A DNA stretch of 64,000 nucleotides, from assembly GCF_003605735.1 (NCBI RefSeq), contig NZ_QXTJ01000038.1, forward strand, positions 254 to 64,253, written 5' to 3'. This document shows positions 26,232-34,619 of the stretch, piece by piece. The position numbers and the translations under genes were made by a program. The notes beneath the pieces are model-generated. The model searched no databases and was not told the DNA's origin. It worked only from the letters and a program-made list of their open reading frames with translations. This DNA is from Pseudomonas sp. LS-2. Its GTDB lineage: Bacteria > Pseudomonadota > Gammaproteobacteria > Pseudomonadales > Pseudomonadaceae. How positions within the stretch are numbered: the stretch's first letter is position 1; every line of letters begins with the position of its first letter.

Positions 26232-27221
26232 ATGAGCTTCGTCAGTGTCGAAAACCTGCAGAAGAACTACGCCAGCACAGCGGTCTTCAGCGATATCAAT
26301 TGCGTGATCCACAAAGGCGAATTCGTCACCTTGCTCGGCCCGTCCGGTTGCGGCAAATCCACCCTGCTGCGCTGCATTGCCGGACTGACGTCGGTCACCA
26401 GCGGCAAGATTTTTCTCGACGGCAAGGATCTGGTCCCCGTCTCGCCGCAGAAGCGCGGGATTGGCATGGTGTTCCAGAGCTATGCGCTGTTCCCCAACAT
26501 GAATGTCGAGCAGAACGTGGCCTTTGGTCTGCGCATGCAGAAAGTCAGTGCCGAGGATACGAAACAGCGTGTAGCCGAGGTGTTGAAACTGGTCGAGCTG
26601 ACCGAGCTTGCCAGGCGCTATCCGCATCAGATGTCCGGTGGACAGTGTCAGCGTGTGGCACTGGCGCGTTCACTGGTCACCCGCCCTCGCCTGCTGTTGC
26701 TCGATGAGCCACTGTCTGCGCTGGATGCACGCATTCGCAAACACCTGCGCGAACAGATCCGCGCGATCCAGCAGGAGCTGGGGCTGACCACCATTTTCGT
26801 GACTCACGATCAGGAAGAAGCGCTGACCATGTCGGACCGCATCTTTCTGATGAATCAAGGGCGAATCGTCCAGAGCGGCGACGCTGAAACGCTGTACACC
26901 GCGCCGGTGGATGCATTCGCGGCGGGCTTCATCGGCAACTACAACCTGCTTGAGCCTGACGATGCCAGCCGCTTGATGCAGCGACCGATCAACAGCCGGG
27001 TGGCGATTCGTCCCGAAGCGATCCAGCTGAGCCTGACCGGTTCGCTGGAAGGTGAAGTGCGCAGTCACAGCCTGTTGGGCAACGTGATCCGCTATCGGGT
27101 CGAAGCACGGGGAGTGGAGTTGGTCGTCGACGTGCTCAACCGCTCGGCCAACGACTTGCACCCCAACGGCCAGCGCGTCACCCTGAACATCGAAGCGTCG
27201 GCGTTGTGCGAAGTGGCTTAG
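26232..27221 (+). CDS. ABC transporter ATP-binding protein
   Basis: The 329-residue ATPase of the PotA/FbpC type has Walker A GPSGCGKST at residues 36-44, signature MSGGQCQRVALARS, Walker B LLLLDEPLSALD and a switch histidine in FVTHDQEE. A TOBE-like C-terminal domain (about 240-329) follows. It energises import through the two upstream permeases. It starts one base after the upstream stop. Confidence 0.93.
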   Translation: MSFVSVENLQKNYASTAVFSDINCVIHKGEFVTLLGPSGCGKSTLLRCIAGLTSVTSGKIFLDGKDLVPVSPQKRGIGMVFQSYALFPNMNVEQNVAFGLRMQKVSAEDTKQRVAEVLKLVELTELARRYPHQMSGGQCQRVALARSLVTRPRLLLLDEPLSALDARIRKHLREQIRAIQQELGLTTIFVTHDQEEALTMSDRIFLMNQGRIVQSGDAETLYTAPVDAFAAGFIGNYNLLEPDDASRLMQRPINSRVAIRPEAIQLSLTGSLEGEVRSHSLLGNVIRYRVEARGVELVVDVLNRSANDLHPNGQRVTLNIEASALCEVA

Positions 27222-27238
27222 AAGCACGCCGTACTCTC

Positions 27239-27327
27239 TGTAGGAGCACGCTTGCCCGCGATTGAGCTCGATCAAATACAACATCGGTGTCTGACACGAC
27301 GCTATCGCGGGCAAGCGCGCTCCTACA
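27239..27327. repeat. REP-type repeat, TGTAGGAGC family
   Basis: Inverted arms TGTAGGAGCACGCTTGCCCGC and GCGGGCAAGCGCGCTCCTACA between the ATPase and HAD genes. Confidence 0.88.
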
Positions 27328-27369
27328 AAGTCCATGCATAGGCAACAAATTTGTTAGAGGAGCAAAACG

Positions 27370-28023
27370 ATGGCACTGGCCATTTTCGATCTGGACGAAA
27401 CCCTGATCCACGGCGACTGCGCCAGCCTGTGGAGCGAGCAGATGGGCCGGCTGGGCTGGGTCGATCCTGAATCGTTCCTGAAAAAAGACCATGAATTGAT
27501 GGAGGCCTACAGCAAGGGCGATCTGGCGATGGAAGACTACATGGCGTTCAGCCTGGAGCCGATGATCGGTCGCACGCCTGAAGAAGTGGATTTCCTCGTC
27601 GGCCCATGGGTTGAAGACTTCATCGAGCCGATTATTTTCAGTGACGCCACCAAAGCCATCGCCGAACACCGCGCCGCTGGCGACCGCATCCTGATCATCT
27701 CCGCGTCCGGCGTGCATCTGGTCCGCCCCATCGCTGAACGCATCGGCGTGGATGAGGTGCTGGCCATCGATCTGGACATCGCCCATGGCGTTTACAGCGG
27801 GAAAACGAAAGGCGTGCTGACCTACCGTGAAGGCAAGATCACTCGCTTGCTGGAGTGGCTGGATCAGGAAGGCGAAAACCTCGAAGGCGCAAGTTTCTAT
27901 TCAGACTCACGCAATGACCTGCCGCTGTTGCAGAGGGTCGATTTCCCCCATGTAGTCAATCCGGATCCGGTACTGCGTGAAGCGGCGCAGACAGCGGGAT
28001 GGCCGATTCATAGCTGGAAGTAG
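27370..28023 (+). CDS. HAD-superfamily (SerB-like) phosphatase
   Basis: The 217-residue cytosolic HAD-IB hydrolase has motif I FDLDETLIHGD (nucleophile Asp near residue 7), motif II ISASG and motif III/IV in SFYSDSRNDLPLL. Such enzymes remove phosphate from small phosphate esters. It lies on the same strand after the transporter but behind a REP element and its own ribosome site (GAGGAGC). It could finish catabolism of the imported compound or be an independent gene. Confidence 0.82.
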   Translation: MALAIFDLDETLIHGDCASLWSEQMGRLGWVDPESFLKKDHELMEAYSKGDLAMEDYMAFSLEPMIGRTPEEVDFLVGPWVEDFIEPIIFSDATKAIAEHRAAGDRILIISASGVHLVRPIAERIGVDEVLAIDLDIAHGVYSGKTKGVLTYREGKITRLLEWLDQEGENLEGASFYSDSRNDLPLLQRVDFPHVVNPDPVLREAAQTAGWPIHSWK

Positions 28024-28040
28024 CAGGCGCGTCATTGATT

Positions 28041-28138
28041 GTTCCCACGCTCCGCGTGGTAACACAGTGATCGACGCTCCGCGTCGCTTTGGACACACAG
28101 CGTCCTGCGAGACATTCCCACGCAGAGCGTGGGAACGA
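28041..28138. repeat. Repeat of GTTCCCACGCTCCGCGTGG family
   Basis: GTTCCCACGCTCCGCGTGG and CCACGCAGAGCGTGGGAAC flank a CGACGCTCCGCGTCG palindrome. Related blocks lie at 37431 and 40591. Confidence 0.85.
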
Positions 28139-28165
28139 TCATCGTCATCAATCAGCGCAACCGAT

Positions 28166-28190
28166 AAAGCCTGATATCACTTCAGGCTTT
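28166..28190 (-). terminator. Short hairpin overlapping the end of the quinone oxidoreductase gene
   Basis: AAAGCCTGA/TCAGGCTTT makes a 9-bp stem that overlaps the stop codon at 28177-28179. The U-tract is only three bases, so termination strength is uncertain. Confidence 0.55.
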
Positions 28191-29139
28191 CATCGATCAC
28201 CAACACCACCTTCCCCGAGACCTGATTGGTCGCCAGCTCCGCGTACGCCTCTTCCGCTTCCAGGATCGGAAAGCTGCGGGCCAGTTGTGGCTTGAGGCGG
28301 CCCTCGGTGAACAGCGGCCAGACGTGCTGGCCCAGATCGGCAAGCAGATCAGCCTTGAATTGGTCATCGCGGCTGCGCAGGGTCGAGCCGAGAATCTGGA
28401 TGCGCTTGCCCAGCACCTGGGCAAAATCCAGCTCGGCCTTTCGCCCGCCCATCAAACCGATCAACACCAGCCGCCCGTCCGTACCCAGCACTTTCAGGTT
28501 CAGCGCGGCATAGTTGGCGCCGACCGGGTCGAGGACGACGTGAAACGGTGCGAAGTCGTTCAGGCCGTCCAGGCTTTCGTTGCGGATCACACCGCCCTGG
28601 GCGCCGAGTTCTTCGCAGTACGCCAGACGGTCGGCCGATCCCACACTGACCCAGCACGGGCTGCCGAATGCCTTGCACAGCTGAATGGCAGCTGAACCAA
28701 CTCCACTTGCACCGGCGTGCAGCAAAACTTTTTCACCGGGCTTGAGCCCCGCCAGTTGGAACAGGTTCAGCCAGGCCGTTGCATAGACTTCGGGAATCGC
28801 CGCCGCTTCATGCAGCGAGATGCCCTCTGGTACGGGTAAAACATGCCGTGCGTCGACGACTACTTCTTCTGCCATCGCCCCGCCTGCAACCAGCGCACAG
28901 ACGCGGTCGCCCACTTGCCATGAGGTCCCGGAACCGATCTCGGCGATCACGCCGGAACACTCCATCCCGAGGATTTCCGTGACGCCGGGCGGTGGCGGAT
29001 AAAGCCCCGCACGTTGCAGCAAATCCGCTCGGTTGAGCCCTGCCGCCGCGACCTTGATGCGAACTTGCCCCACATCGAGCGTCGGTGATGGCTGTTCAAC
29101 CCATTCCACGTGACCTTCAACGCCTTGCAATGCTTTCAC
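28177..29139 (-). CDS. NAD(P)H quinone oxidoreductase, zinc-independent MDR family
   Basis: The 320-residue medium-chain dehydrogenase/reductase of the QOR type reduces quinones or enals with NADPH. The N-terminal GroES-like domain contains AAAGLNRADLLQRAGLYPPPPG and GMECSGVIAEIG. The Rossmann domain starts near VLLHAGASGVGSAAIQL. Catalytic zinc ligands are not evident. GTG at 29139 behind GGAGG is preferred to an upstream ATG at 29178. It is divergent from prc, a pairing common in pseudomonads. Confidence 0.88.
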   Translation of the reverse strand: MKALQGVEGHVEWVEQPSPTLDVGQVRIKVAAAGLNRADLLQRAGLYPPPPGVTEILGMECSGVIAEIGSGTSWQVGDRVCALVAGGAMAEEVVVDARHVLPVPEGISLHEAAAIPEVYATAWLNLFQLAGLKPGEKVLLHAGASGVGSAAIQLCKAFGSPCWVSVGSADRLAYCEELGAQGGVIRNESLDGLNDFAPFHVVLDPVGANYAALNLKVLGTDGRLVLIGLMGGRKAELDFAQVLGKRIQILGSTLRSRDDQFKADLLADLGQHVWPLFTEGRLKPQLARSFPILEAEEAYAELATNQVSGKVVLVIDESLK

Positions 29140-29283
29140 GGTGCCTCCATAGTGAGTCTTGACTGAGCCAGTGTGCATCTAAGCATCCTGGCTTTCTTGC
29201 ATTATGCGACCGGCGCCCAAGGGAACCGGCGATCTCAAAGACGGCCTAATATGCGTTATCAATTGTCCCCGCGTCGAATCAGC

Positions 29284-31365
29284 ATGAAGCAATTTTTGCC
29301 CAGCACCACCCTTGCATTACTCATTGGCCTGGCCGCGTTGCCAATGTCAGCCAGTTCATTCGCAGCCAACAGCTGGGATAATCTTCAACCTGATCGCGAT
29401 GAAGTCATCGCCAGTCTGAATGTCGTGGAGCTGCTAAAGCGCCACCATTACAGCAAGCCGCCGCTGGACGACAAGCGTTCGGAAATCATCTATCAGAGCT
29501 ATCTGAAACTGCTCGACCCTGCGCGCAGTTACTTTCTGGCGAGCGACATTGCCGAATTCGACAAATGGCGCTTTCAGTTCGACGACTTCCTCAAGAGCGG
29601 CGATCTGAACCCGGGATTCACTATCTACAAGCGCTATCTGGACCGCATCAAGTCGCGTCTGGATTTCGCCCTGGCCCAATTGAGCAAAGGCGTCGACAAG
29701 ATCGACCTGAACACGCAGGAAACCCTGCTGGTCGATCGCAAGGACGCGCCATGGCCGAAGAACGAAGCAGAACTCGACGACCTGTGGCGCAAGCGCGTCA
29801 AGGACGAGGTTCTGCGTTTGAAGATCGCGGGCAAAGACCCGGCCAAGATTCAGGAAACCCTGACCAAGCGCTACAAGAATCAACTTGCACGTCTGGGTCA
29901 GACCCGCAGCGAAGACATCTTCCAGGCTTACCTGAACACCTTCGCGATGTCCTACGATCCGCACACCAACTACCTGTCACCTGACAGCGCGGAAAACTTC
30001 GACATCAACATGAGCCTGTCGCTGGAAGGCATCGGCGCCGTCCTGCAGAGCGACAACGACAACGTCAAGATCGTGCGTCTGGTTCCGGCCGGCCCTGCCG
30101 CCAAGACCAAGCAAGTCGCCACCGCAGACAAGATCATCGGCGTTGCCCAGGGCGACAAAGAGATGGTCGACGTGATCGGCTGGCGTCTCGATGAAGTGGT
30201 CAAGCTGATCCGCGGTCCAAAAGGCTCGGTGGTACGTCTGGAAATCATCCCGGCCAGCAATGCGCCGAACGATCAGACCACCAAGATTGTGTCGATCACC
30301 CGCGAAGCGGTGAAGCTTGAAGAACAAGCGGCGAAGAAGTCGATCCTGCACCTCAATCAGGATGGCAAGGACTACAAGCTGGGCGTGATCGAGATTCCTG
30401 CTTTCTACCTGGACTTCAAGGCCTACCGTGCCGGCGATCCTGAGTACAAGAGCACCACCCGCGACGTGAAGAAACTGCTGACCGAATTGCAGTCGGAAAA
30501 AGTCGACGGCGTGGTCATCGACCTGCGTAACAACGGCGGCGGTTCGTTGCAGGAAGCCACTGAGCTGACCAGCCTGTTCATCGACAAGGGCCCGACCGTT
30601 CTGGTGCGTAACGCCGACGGCAAGGTCGATGTGCTGGAAGACGAAAACAGCGGCGCGTTCTACAAAGGCCCGATGGCGCTGCTGGTCAACCGCCTGTCCG
30701 CTTCGGCTTCGGAGATCTTCGCCGGCGCGATGCAGGACTATCACCGCGCGCTGATCATCGGTGGTCAGACCTTTGGTAAAGGCACCGTGCAGACCATCCA
30801 GCCGCTCAACCACGGCGAGCTGAAACTGACACTGGCGAAGTTCTACCGGGTCTCCGGTCAGAGCACCCAGCATCAGGGCGTGCTGCCGGACATCGCGTAT
30901 CCGTCGATCATCGACACCAAGGAAATCGGCGAAAGCGCGCTGCCCGAGGCAATGACCTACGACACGATCAAGCCTGCGATCAAGCCGGCGGTGGATCCGT
31001 TCAAGCCATTCCTGGCCCAGTTGCAGTCACGCCACGATGTGCGTTCGGCCAAAGACGCCGAGTTCGTGTTCGTCGAGCAGAAGCTGGCACTGGCCAAGAA
31101 ATTGATGAGCGAGAAGACCGTCAGCCTGAACGAGGCCGAGCGTCGCACCGAGCACGCCGACGTCGAGAGCAAGCAGTTGGTGATGGAGAACACCCGTCGC
31201 AAGGCCAAGGGCGAAGAACCGCTCAAAGAGCTGAAGAAAGAAGACGAGGATGCGCTGCCAGTGGACGACGACAAGACCAAACCGGAAGACGACGCCTACC
31301 TGTCGGAAACCGGGCGGATTCTCATCGATTATCTGGGTTTGAGTGGTTCCGTGGCAAAGAAGTAA
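29284..31365 (+). CDS. prc: Carboxy-terminal processing (tail-specific) protease Prc
   Basis: The roughly 693-residue periplasmic Ser-Lys protease has a signal peptide (to about residue 24, SFA-AN), an N-terminal helical domain, a PDZ domain near 235-320 and an S41 protease core. The catalytic serine lies in LSASASEIFAG and the lysine in FGKGTVQ about 25 residues later. A long helical C-terminal domain follows. In P. aeruginosa the homologue (AlgO/Prc) degrades truncated MucA; in E. coli it processes FtsI. An alternative in-frame ATG at 29251 would lengthen the signal peptide. Confidence 0.93.
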   Translation: MKQFLPSTTLALLIGLAALPMSASSFAANSWDNLQPDRDEVIASLNVVELLKRHHYSKPPLDDKRSEIIYQSYLKLLDPARSYFLASDIAEFDKWRFQFDDFLKSGDLNPGFTIYKRYLDRIKSRLDFALAQLSKGVDKIDLNTQETLLVDRKDAPWPKNEAELDDLWRKRVKDEVLRLKIAGKDPAKIQETLTKRYKNQLARLGQTRSEDIFQAYLNTFAMSYDPHTNYLSPDSAENFDINMSLSLEGIGAVLQSDNDNVKIVRLVPAGPAAKTKQVATADKIIGVAQGDKEMVDVIGWRLDEVVKLIRGPKGSVVRLEIIPASNAPNDQTTKIVSITREAVKLEEQAAKKSILHLNQDGKDYKLGVIEIPAFYLDFKAYRAGDPEYKSTTRDVKKLLTELQSEKVDGVVIDLRNNGGGSLQEATELTSLFIDKGPTVLVRNADGKVDVLEDENSGAFYKGPMALLVNRLSASASEIFAGAMQDYHRALIIGGQTFGKGTVQTIQPLNHGELKLTLAKFYRVSGQSTQHQGVLPDIAYPSIIDTKEIGESALPEAMTYDTIKPAIKPAVDPFKPFLAQLQSRHDVRSAKDAEFVFVEQKLALAKKLMSEKTVSLNEAERRTEHADVESKQLVMENTRRKAKGEEPLKELKKEDEDALPVDDDKTKPEDDAYLSETGRILIDYLGLSGSVAKK

Positions 31366-31374
31366 GGAATTGAA

Positions 31375-31401
31375 GACCTCGTCATGAACCATGACGAGGT
31401 C
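31375..31401. other. 12-bp perfect hairpin after prc
   Basis: GACCTCGTCATG and CATGACGAGGTC pair around AAC. It starts 10 bases past the prc stop and has no U-tract. It may protect the mRNA end. Confidence 0.7.
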
Positions 31402-31436
31402 AGCCTCCTTACGCGGATCCAGCATCTGCGGTTGCT

Positions 31437-31475
31437 AAAAAGGGGCTCGACGCCAAAGCGTCGAGCCCCTTTTTT
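31437..31475. terminator. Strong bidirectional intrinsic terminator
   Basis: AAAAGGGGCTCGACG and CGTCGAGCCCCTTTTTT form a 15-bp stem flanked by A- and T-runs. It serves prc and the convergent gene ending at 31532. Confidence 0.92.
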
Positions 31476-31531
31476 ATTTGCTCTGCGCAGCGGGTTGACC
31501 AGGCAGCCACCCGCGCGGGTCTTGCCCCGTC

Positions 31532-31906
31532 CTACTCAGGCCTGGCCTGCTCCGGATACTCGAACTCGAAGACTCGCACCACCTCAGCTGCATGCCAGGA
31601 GGCTGCTGCGACGCCGTCAGAGGGCCCGGAGAAGCGGCCGAGGCGCTCGGCACATTCGAAGAATCCGGTGCGTGGCAATCGACTCGCGCCCTGGCTGATC
31701 ACCAGAGAGCTGCGCAGAGGCTGCTCGACGCGGGCGTCGATGGCAGCGAGATGTTCAAGCGCAGCGGTAAGGGTTTGCATCGCGGGAGTGGGCAACTGTA
31801 GACGCTCCAGTAACGCGCGATAGGTGACGAGATGGCGTTGCCGACGCGCCATGTCCAGTTCAGCCAGCAGCGCTTCCCAGTGCTGACGGCTGATCCGCAC
31901 GCTCAT
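31532..31906 (-). CDS. Hypothetical protein coupled to an XRE regulator
   Basis: The 124-residue protein has no signal or membrane segment. The N-terminal half (ISRQHWEALLAELDMARRQRHLVTYRALLERLQLP) is helical, like a winged-helix or regulatory domain. The C-terminal half contains QPLRSSLVISQGASRLPRTGFFECAERLGR. Its start overlaps the XRE gene stop (ATGA), so they are made together. I do not recognise the family. Possibilities are a co-regulator or the effector half of a toxin-antitoxin-like pair. Confidence 0.65.
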   Translation of the reverse strand: MSVRISRQHWEALLAELDMARRQRHLVTYRALLERLQLPTPAMQTLTAALEHLAAIDARVEQPLRSSLVISQGASRLPRTGFFECAERLGRFSGPSDGVAAASWHAAEVVRVFEFEYPEQARPE

Positions 31907-32253
31907 GGCTCACCTCGCCAGCCAGGCACACCCAATTCCCACGCCAGGCTTCGGAGGATCGCAGCATCGGGCTGGCGCGTGCCGTTCTCGATGAGCTCAA
32001 GGTACGAAGGGCTGATGCCAACCGTACGCGCCAACTGCCCGAGCGCCAACCCTTTGGCCTCACGCAAAGCACCCAGTTGATCGAGAGAGGGAAGTTCGGC
32101 AGAAGCAGAAACCGTTGAATCGGCAGGTTGCGCAGTGGACGAAGTGTTTTGTGGATGAGAAACGCCAGCTGCCTGCAACAGCGCCTGATACTGCGCCCAT
32201 GGCAACACTGCGTACTCTGGCTCTCCATCACGAGAAATGACCTGAAGATCCAT
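31903..32253 (-). CDS. XRE-type helix-turn-helix regulator with antitoxin-like N-terminus
   Basis: The 116-residue protein starts MDLQVISRDGEPEYAVLPWA, similar to Phd/DUF-type N-termini of some antitoxin-like regulators. A Ser/Thr-rich linker is followed by a C-terminal XRE DNA-binding domain (about 55-112; LGQLARTVGISPSYLELIENGTRQPDAAILRSLAWELGV). Start ATG 32253 lies 4 bases after AGGGGG. It is the first gene of a two-gene unit. Confidence 0.75.
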   Translation of the reverse strand: MDLQVISRDGEPEYAVLPWAQYQALLQAAGVSHPQNTSSTAQPADSTVSASAELPSLDQLGALREAKGLALGQLARTVGISPSYLELIENGTRQPDAAILRSLAWELGVPGWRGEP

Positions 32254-32444
32254 ACCACCCCCTGTAGGACAAAAAACTGTTTCTAGTAGTCTTTTTCTTT
32301 GTATTGGCGGCATCTTAACAGCGGACGGGCAGAACTTGCGTGCATGTAATCGACACAGTTTTCTCAGGAGCGACTTTTTCGAGGGTATTTCGGCGCAAAC
32401 GGGAAAGATGCGACGTATTACCCTGTCCAACGGCGACGAACGTC

Positions 32445-32512
32445 TGTAGCAGTCCGGCTTGTCGACGGTGGCGAAATTGAAGACGCCATCGCCGGCAAGC
32501 CGGACTGCCACA
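32445..32512. repeat. REP-type repeat, TGTAGCAG family
   Basis: Inverted arms TGTAGCAGTCCGGCTTGTCG and CCGGCAAGCCGGACTGCCACA, lying between two minus-strand genes. Confidence 0.82.
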
Positions 32513-32569
32513 ACGGTGACGAATTCGATGCATCATTTAGGGGAGGCGAACGTCAGACCAAGGCAGCCC

Positions 32570-33019
32570 TCAATCCTTCTTTTCACGCTCCAGTAACTTC
32601 GGTGTCGCGGGTAGACGCTCGACCACCGCCAGCTTTTCCGGATTCTGCCGCTCGCGCCAAGCTCGAAAGGCGCTGAGTTCGGCTTCCAGATTTTTCATTA
32701 CCCAGGCCAGCACGGCGATGTCGTCCAGCATGCCCAGCCCCGGAATCCAGTCAGGGATGGCGTCCAGCGGGCTCAGGAAGTACATCAAACCGGCCACCAC
32801 CGAAAGAATCGCCTTACCGCTGATGGCGCGGTACTCGCCCCGCCAGTAGGCCAGGCACAGGGCTTGAAGCAGTTTCAGATCATCCTTGAGCTTGCCAAGC
32901 CGGTTGCCTTCGCTTGCGGCTTTGCCGGCAACGGCGAACAGCAATGCAGGCAAACGACCCGCCGCCATGAGCCGTTTTGCCATGGGCAGGTATCGAATGA
33001 AGCTCCAGGGTGCTTTCAT
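32570..33019 (-). CDS. YkvA/DUF1232-family membrane protein
   Basis: The 149-residue protein has the DUF1232 core YFLSPLDAIPDWIPGLGMLDDIAVLAWVM (about residues 78-106), in which the aspartates of the D-I-P-D and DD groups are family hallmarks. A hydrophobic segment lies just before it. Function is unknown for the family. ATG 33019 follows GGAGAG; an upstream ATG at 33061 is less likely. It stands alone on the minus strand. Confidence 0.8.
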   Translation of the reverse strand: MKAPWSFIRYLPMAKRLMAAGRLPALLFAVAGKAASEGNRLGKLKDDLKLLQALCLAYWRGEYRAISGKAILSVVAGLMYFLSPLDAIPDWIPGLGMLDDIAVLAWVMKNLEAELSAFRAWRERQNPEKLAVVERLPATPKLLEREKKD

Positions 33020-33113
33020 ATTCTCTCCGGCGATGTCGATAAAAATCGATAAAACGGACAATCAATCTCGATTGAGGGACCCAAGTACAGTGAGCAAGGG
33101 TCCACGCACGAAA

Positions 33114-33140
33114 GGTTATCCACACAAATTGTGGATAACC
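33114..33140. promoter_or_regulatory. Inverted pair of consensus DnaA boxes
   Basis: TTATCCACA at 33116-33124 and its inverse TGTGGATAA at 33130-33138 are 5 bases apart, embedded in an 11-bp perfect palindrome (GGTTATCCACA...TGTGGATAACC). Both match the perfect DnaA box. Whether DnaA binds here, or the palindrome acts as an RNA hairpin, is open. Confidence 0.6.
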
Positions 33141-33382
33141 TTGTGAACAGACCCAGATTTGGGCGCTGAAACGCCCGTTCTACAGGGGTCTGGCTCAAAT
33201 CGCGCGTTTTTTACACACAAACATGAACGCAGAAAAGCGTTGACTTGAGTGCTTTCAGAAGCTATCGGAAGCCAGGATTCGAACCCGTTGGATCGTCCGA
33301 CAATCCCGACATTTGCCCAACATGCCAACGGTATTGGGACTGTGTGTGCCCTACCCGGTTCGATTTGTTTTCAACAAAAATG

Positions 33383-33411
33383 AAAATGCCCCGTCGAGAC
33401 GGGGCATTTTC
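33383..33411 (-). terminator. Intrinsic terminator of the FKBP gene
   Basis: AAAATGCCCCGTC and GACGGGGCATTTT form a 13-bp stem, 26 bases past the stop of the minus-strand gene. Confidence 0.9.
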
Positions 33412-33436
33412 GTAGAAGCGGCAATCGAAGAGTCGA

Positions 33437-34225
33437 TTACTTCTTGGCGGCCGGCTTGGCAGGTTCTGCTGCCGGTGCAGCCTCTTCTTCCTCGTCCGCA
33501 CCTGCGGCAGCATCGTTGGCACCTGCAGCGGCAGGATCCTTGATGCCCAGCAGTTCCAGATCGAATACCAGCACCGAGTTGGCCGGGATCATCGGGCTAG
33601 GGCTTTGCGCGCCGTAAGCCAGTTCGCTAGGAATGTAGAGCTTGATCTTCTCGCCGACGTGCATCAGTTGCAGGCCTTCGACCCAACCCGGAATCACGCC
33701 GCTCACGGGCAGATCGATCGGGCTGCCGCGCTCGACAGAGCTGTCGAACACTTTGCCGTCGGTCAGCTTGCCTTCGTAGTGAACGGTCACGACGTCAGTA
33801 GGCTTGGGCACCGGGCCGTCGGCTTTCTTGATGATTTCGTATTGCAGACCGGAAGCAGTGGTGGTGACTTCCTTACGCTTGCCATTCTCTTCGAGGAATT
33901 TTTTGCCGGCGGCTGCCGACTCTTCGCTCATCTTGGCCATGCGCTCTTCAGCACGCTTCTGCAGCTCGCCGAAGGCTGCTACCAGTTCGTCGTCTTTGAG
34001 TTTCTGTTCTTTCTTGCCGACGGCATCTTCGATGCCCAGCGCTACGGCCTTGGAATCCAGATCGTCCATCCCTTCCTGAGCCAGGCTCTTGCCCATGTTC
34101 AGGCCGATGCCATAAGAGGCTTTTTGTGCCGGGGTTTTCAGCTCAACGGTGCTGGCTTGCTTATCGCAGCCCGCGAGTACCAGACCGACCAGGGCAATCG
34201 CCGCTGCCAACCGATGCTGTTTCAT
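33437..34225 (-). CDS. FKBP-type peptidyl-prolyl isomerase lipoprotein
   Basis: The 262-residue protein resembles FkpA/Mip/FklB. A lipoprotein signal ends LVLAGC with Cys20 as the lipidation site. The N-terminal helical dimerisation domain (about 30-135) is followed by the FKBP domain (about 140-235; VTVHYEGKLTDGKVFDSS, IPGWVEGLQLMHVGEKIKLYIPSELAYG). The C-terminal tail is unusual, rich in Ala, Glu and Pro with a run of acidic residues. It probably folds periplasmic or outer-membrane proteins. Start ATG 34225 follows AAGGAAACAGG. Confidence 0.9.
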   Translation of the reverse strand: MKQHRLAAAIALVGLVLAGCDKQASTVELKTPAQKASYGIGLNMGKSLAQEGMDDLDSKAVALGIEDAVGKKEQKLKDDELVAAFGELQKRAEERMAKMSEESAAAGKKFLEENGKRKEVTTTASGLQYEIIKKADGPVPKPTDVVTVHYEGKLTDGKVFDSSVERGSPIDLPVSGVIPGWVEGLQLMHVGEKIKLYIPSELAYGAQSPSPMIPANSVLVFDLELLGIKDPAAAGANDAAAGADEEEEAAPAAEPAKPAAKK

Positions 34226-34619
34226 CCTGTTTCCTTGTTCATGCGCCAATAGGGCAAACGAGTAAAGCCGCGAGCTTATCAGGCCGCCGCGATCAATGGC
34301 TACCGGCATGAGAGGGGGAAAAGGTAGATAAGTTCAGGTAACCAAAGGTTTTCTTGTTCTATCGGGAAAACCGTTCAGTTTTGGTTCAGGCGCAAACCAG
34401 AAACGGGAATCCGGCATGCGGGAATTTTCCGAAAGTGCCAAACGCAGGACATGCCGTCAGCGTTCGCTATTTCGCAATAAAGCACTTTTCGACGGGGCAT
34501 TTATGACCGCTTCGTGCATGGACAAGACAGTACATTAGGACTGCATGGTCCCGCAGAGCGACCGACAACAAAACCTCCAGCTCGCTTATGAAATCTGCCA
34601 ACCATCCGGAGCCTTCCTC
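34226..34619. other. 394-base control region upstream of the PotD-type operon
   Basis: Divergent promoter region between the FKBP gene and the transporter operon. It is AT-richer than the flanks. I found no sigma-54 motif or clear operator. Confidence 0.4.

Larger units (their letters stand above)
33020..33436. other. 417-base intergenic region
   Basis: It holds the inverted DnaA-box pair (33116-33138), a T-arm-like sequence (33270-33285) without the rest of a tRNA, and the fklB terminator. No gene was seen. Confidence 0.6.

Noticed and set aside
31375..31401. Second terminator after prc
   Set aside because: A perfect stem without a U-tract; the true terminator is the next hairpin at 31437-31475.
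33200..33300. Possible tRNA gene on the minus strand
   Set aside because: Only a T-arm-like segment is present; no cloverleaf can be formed.
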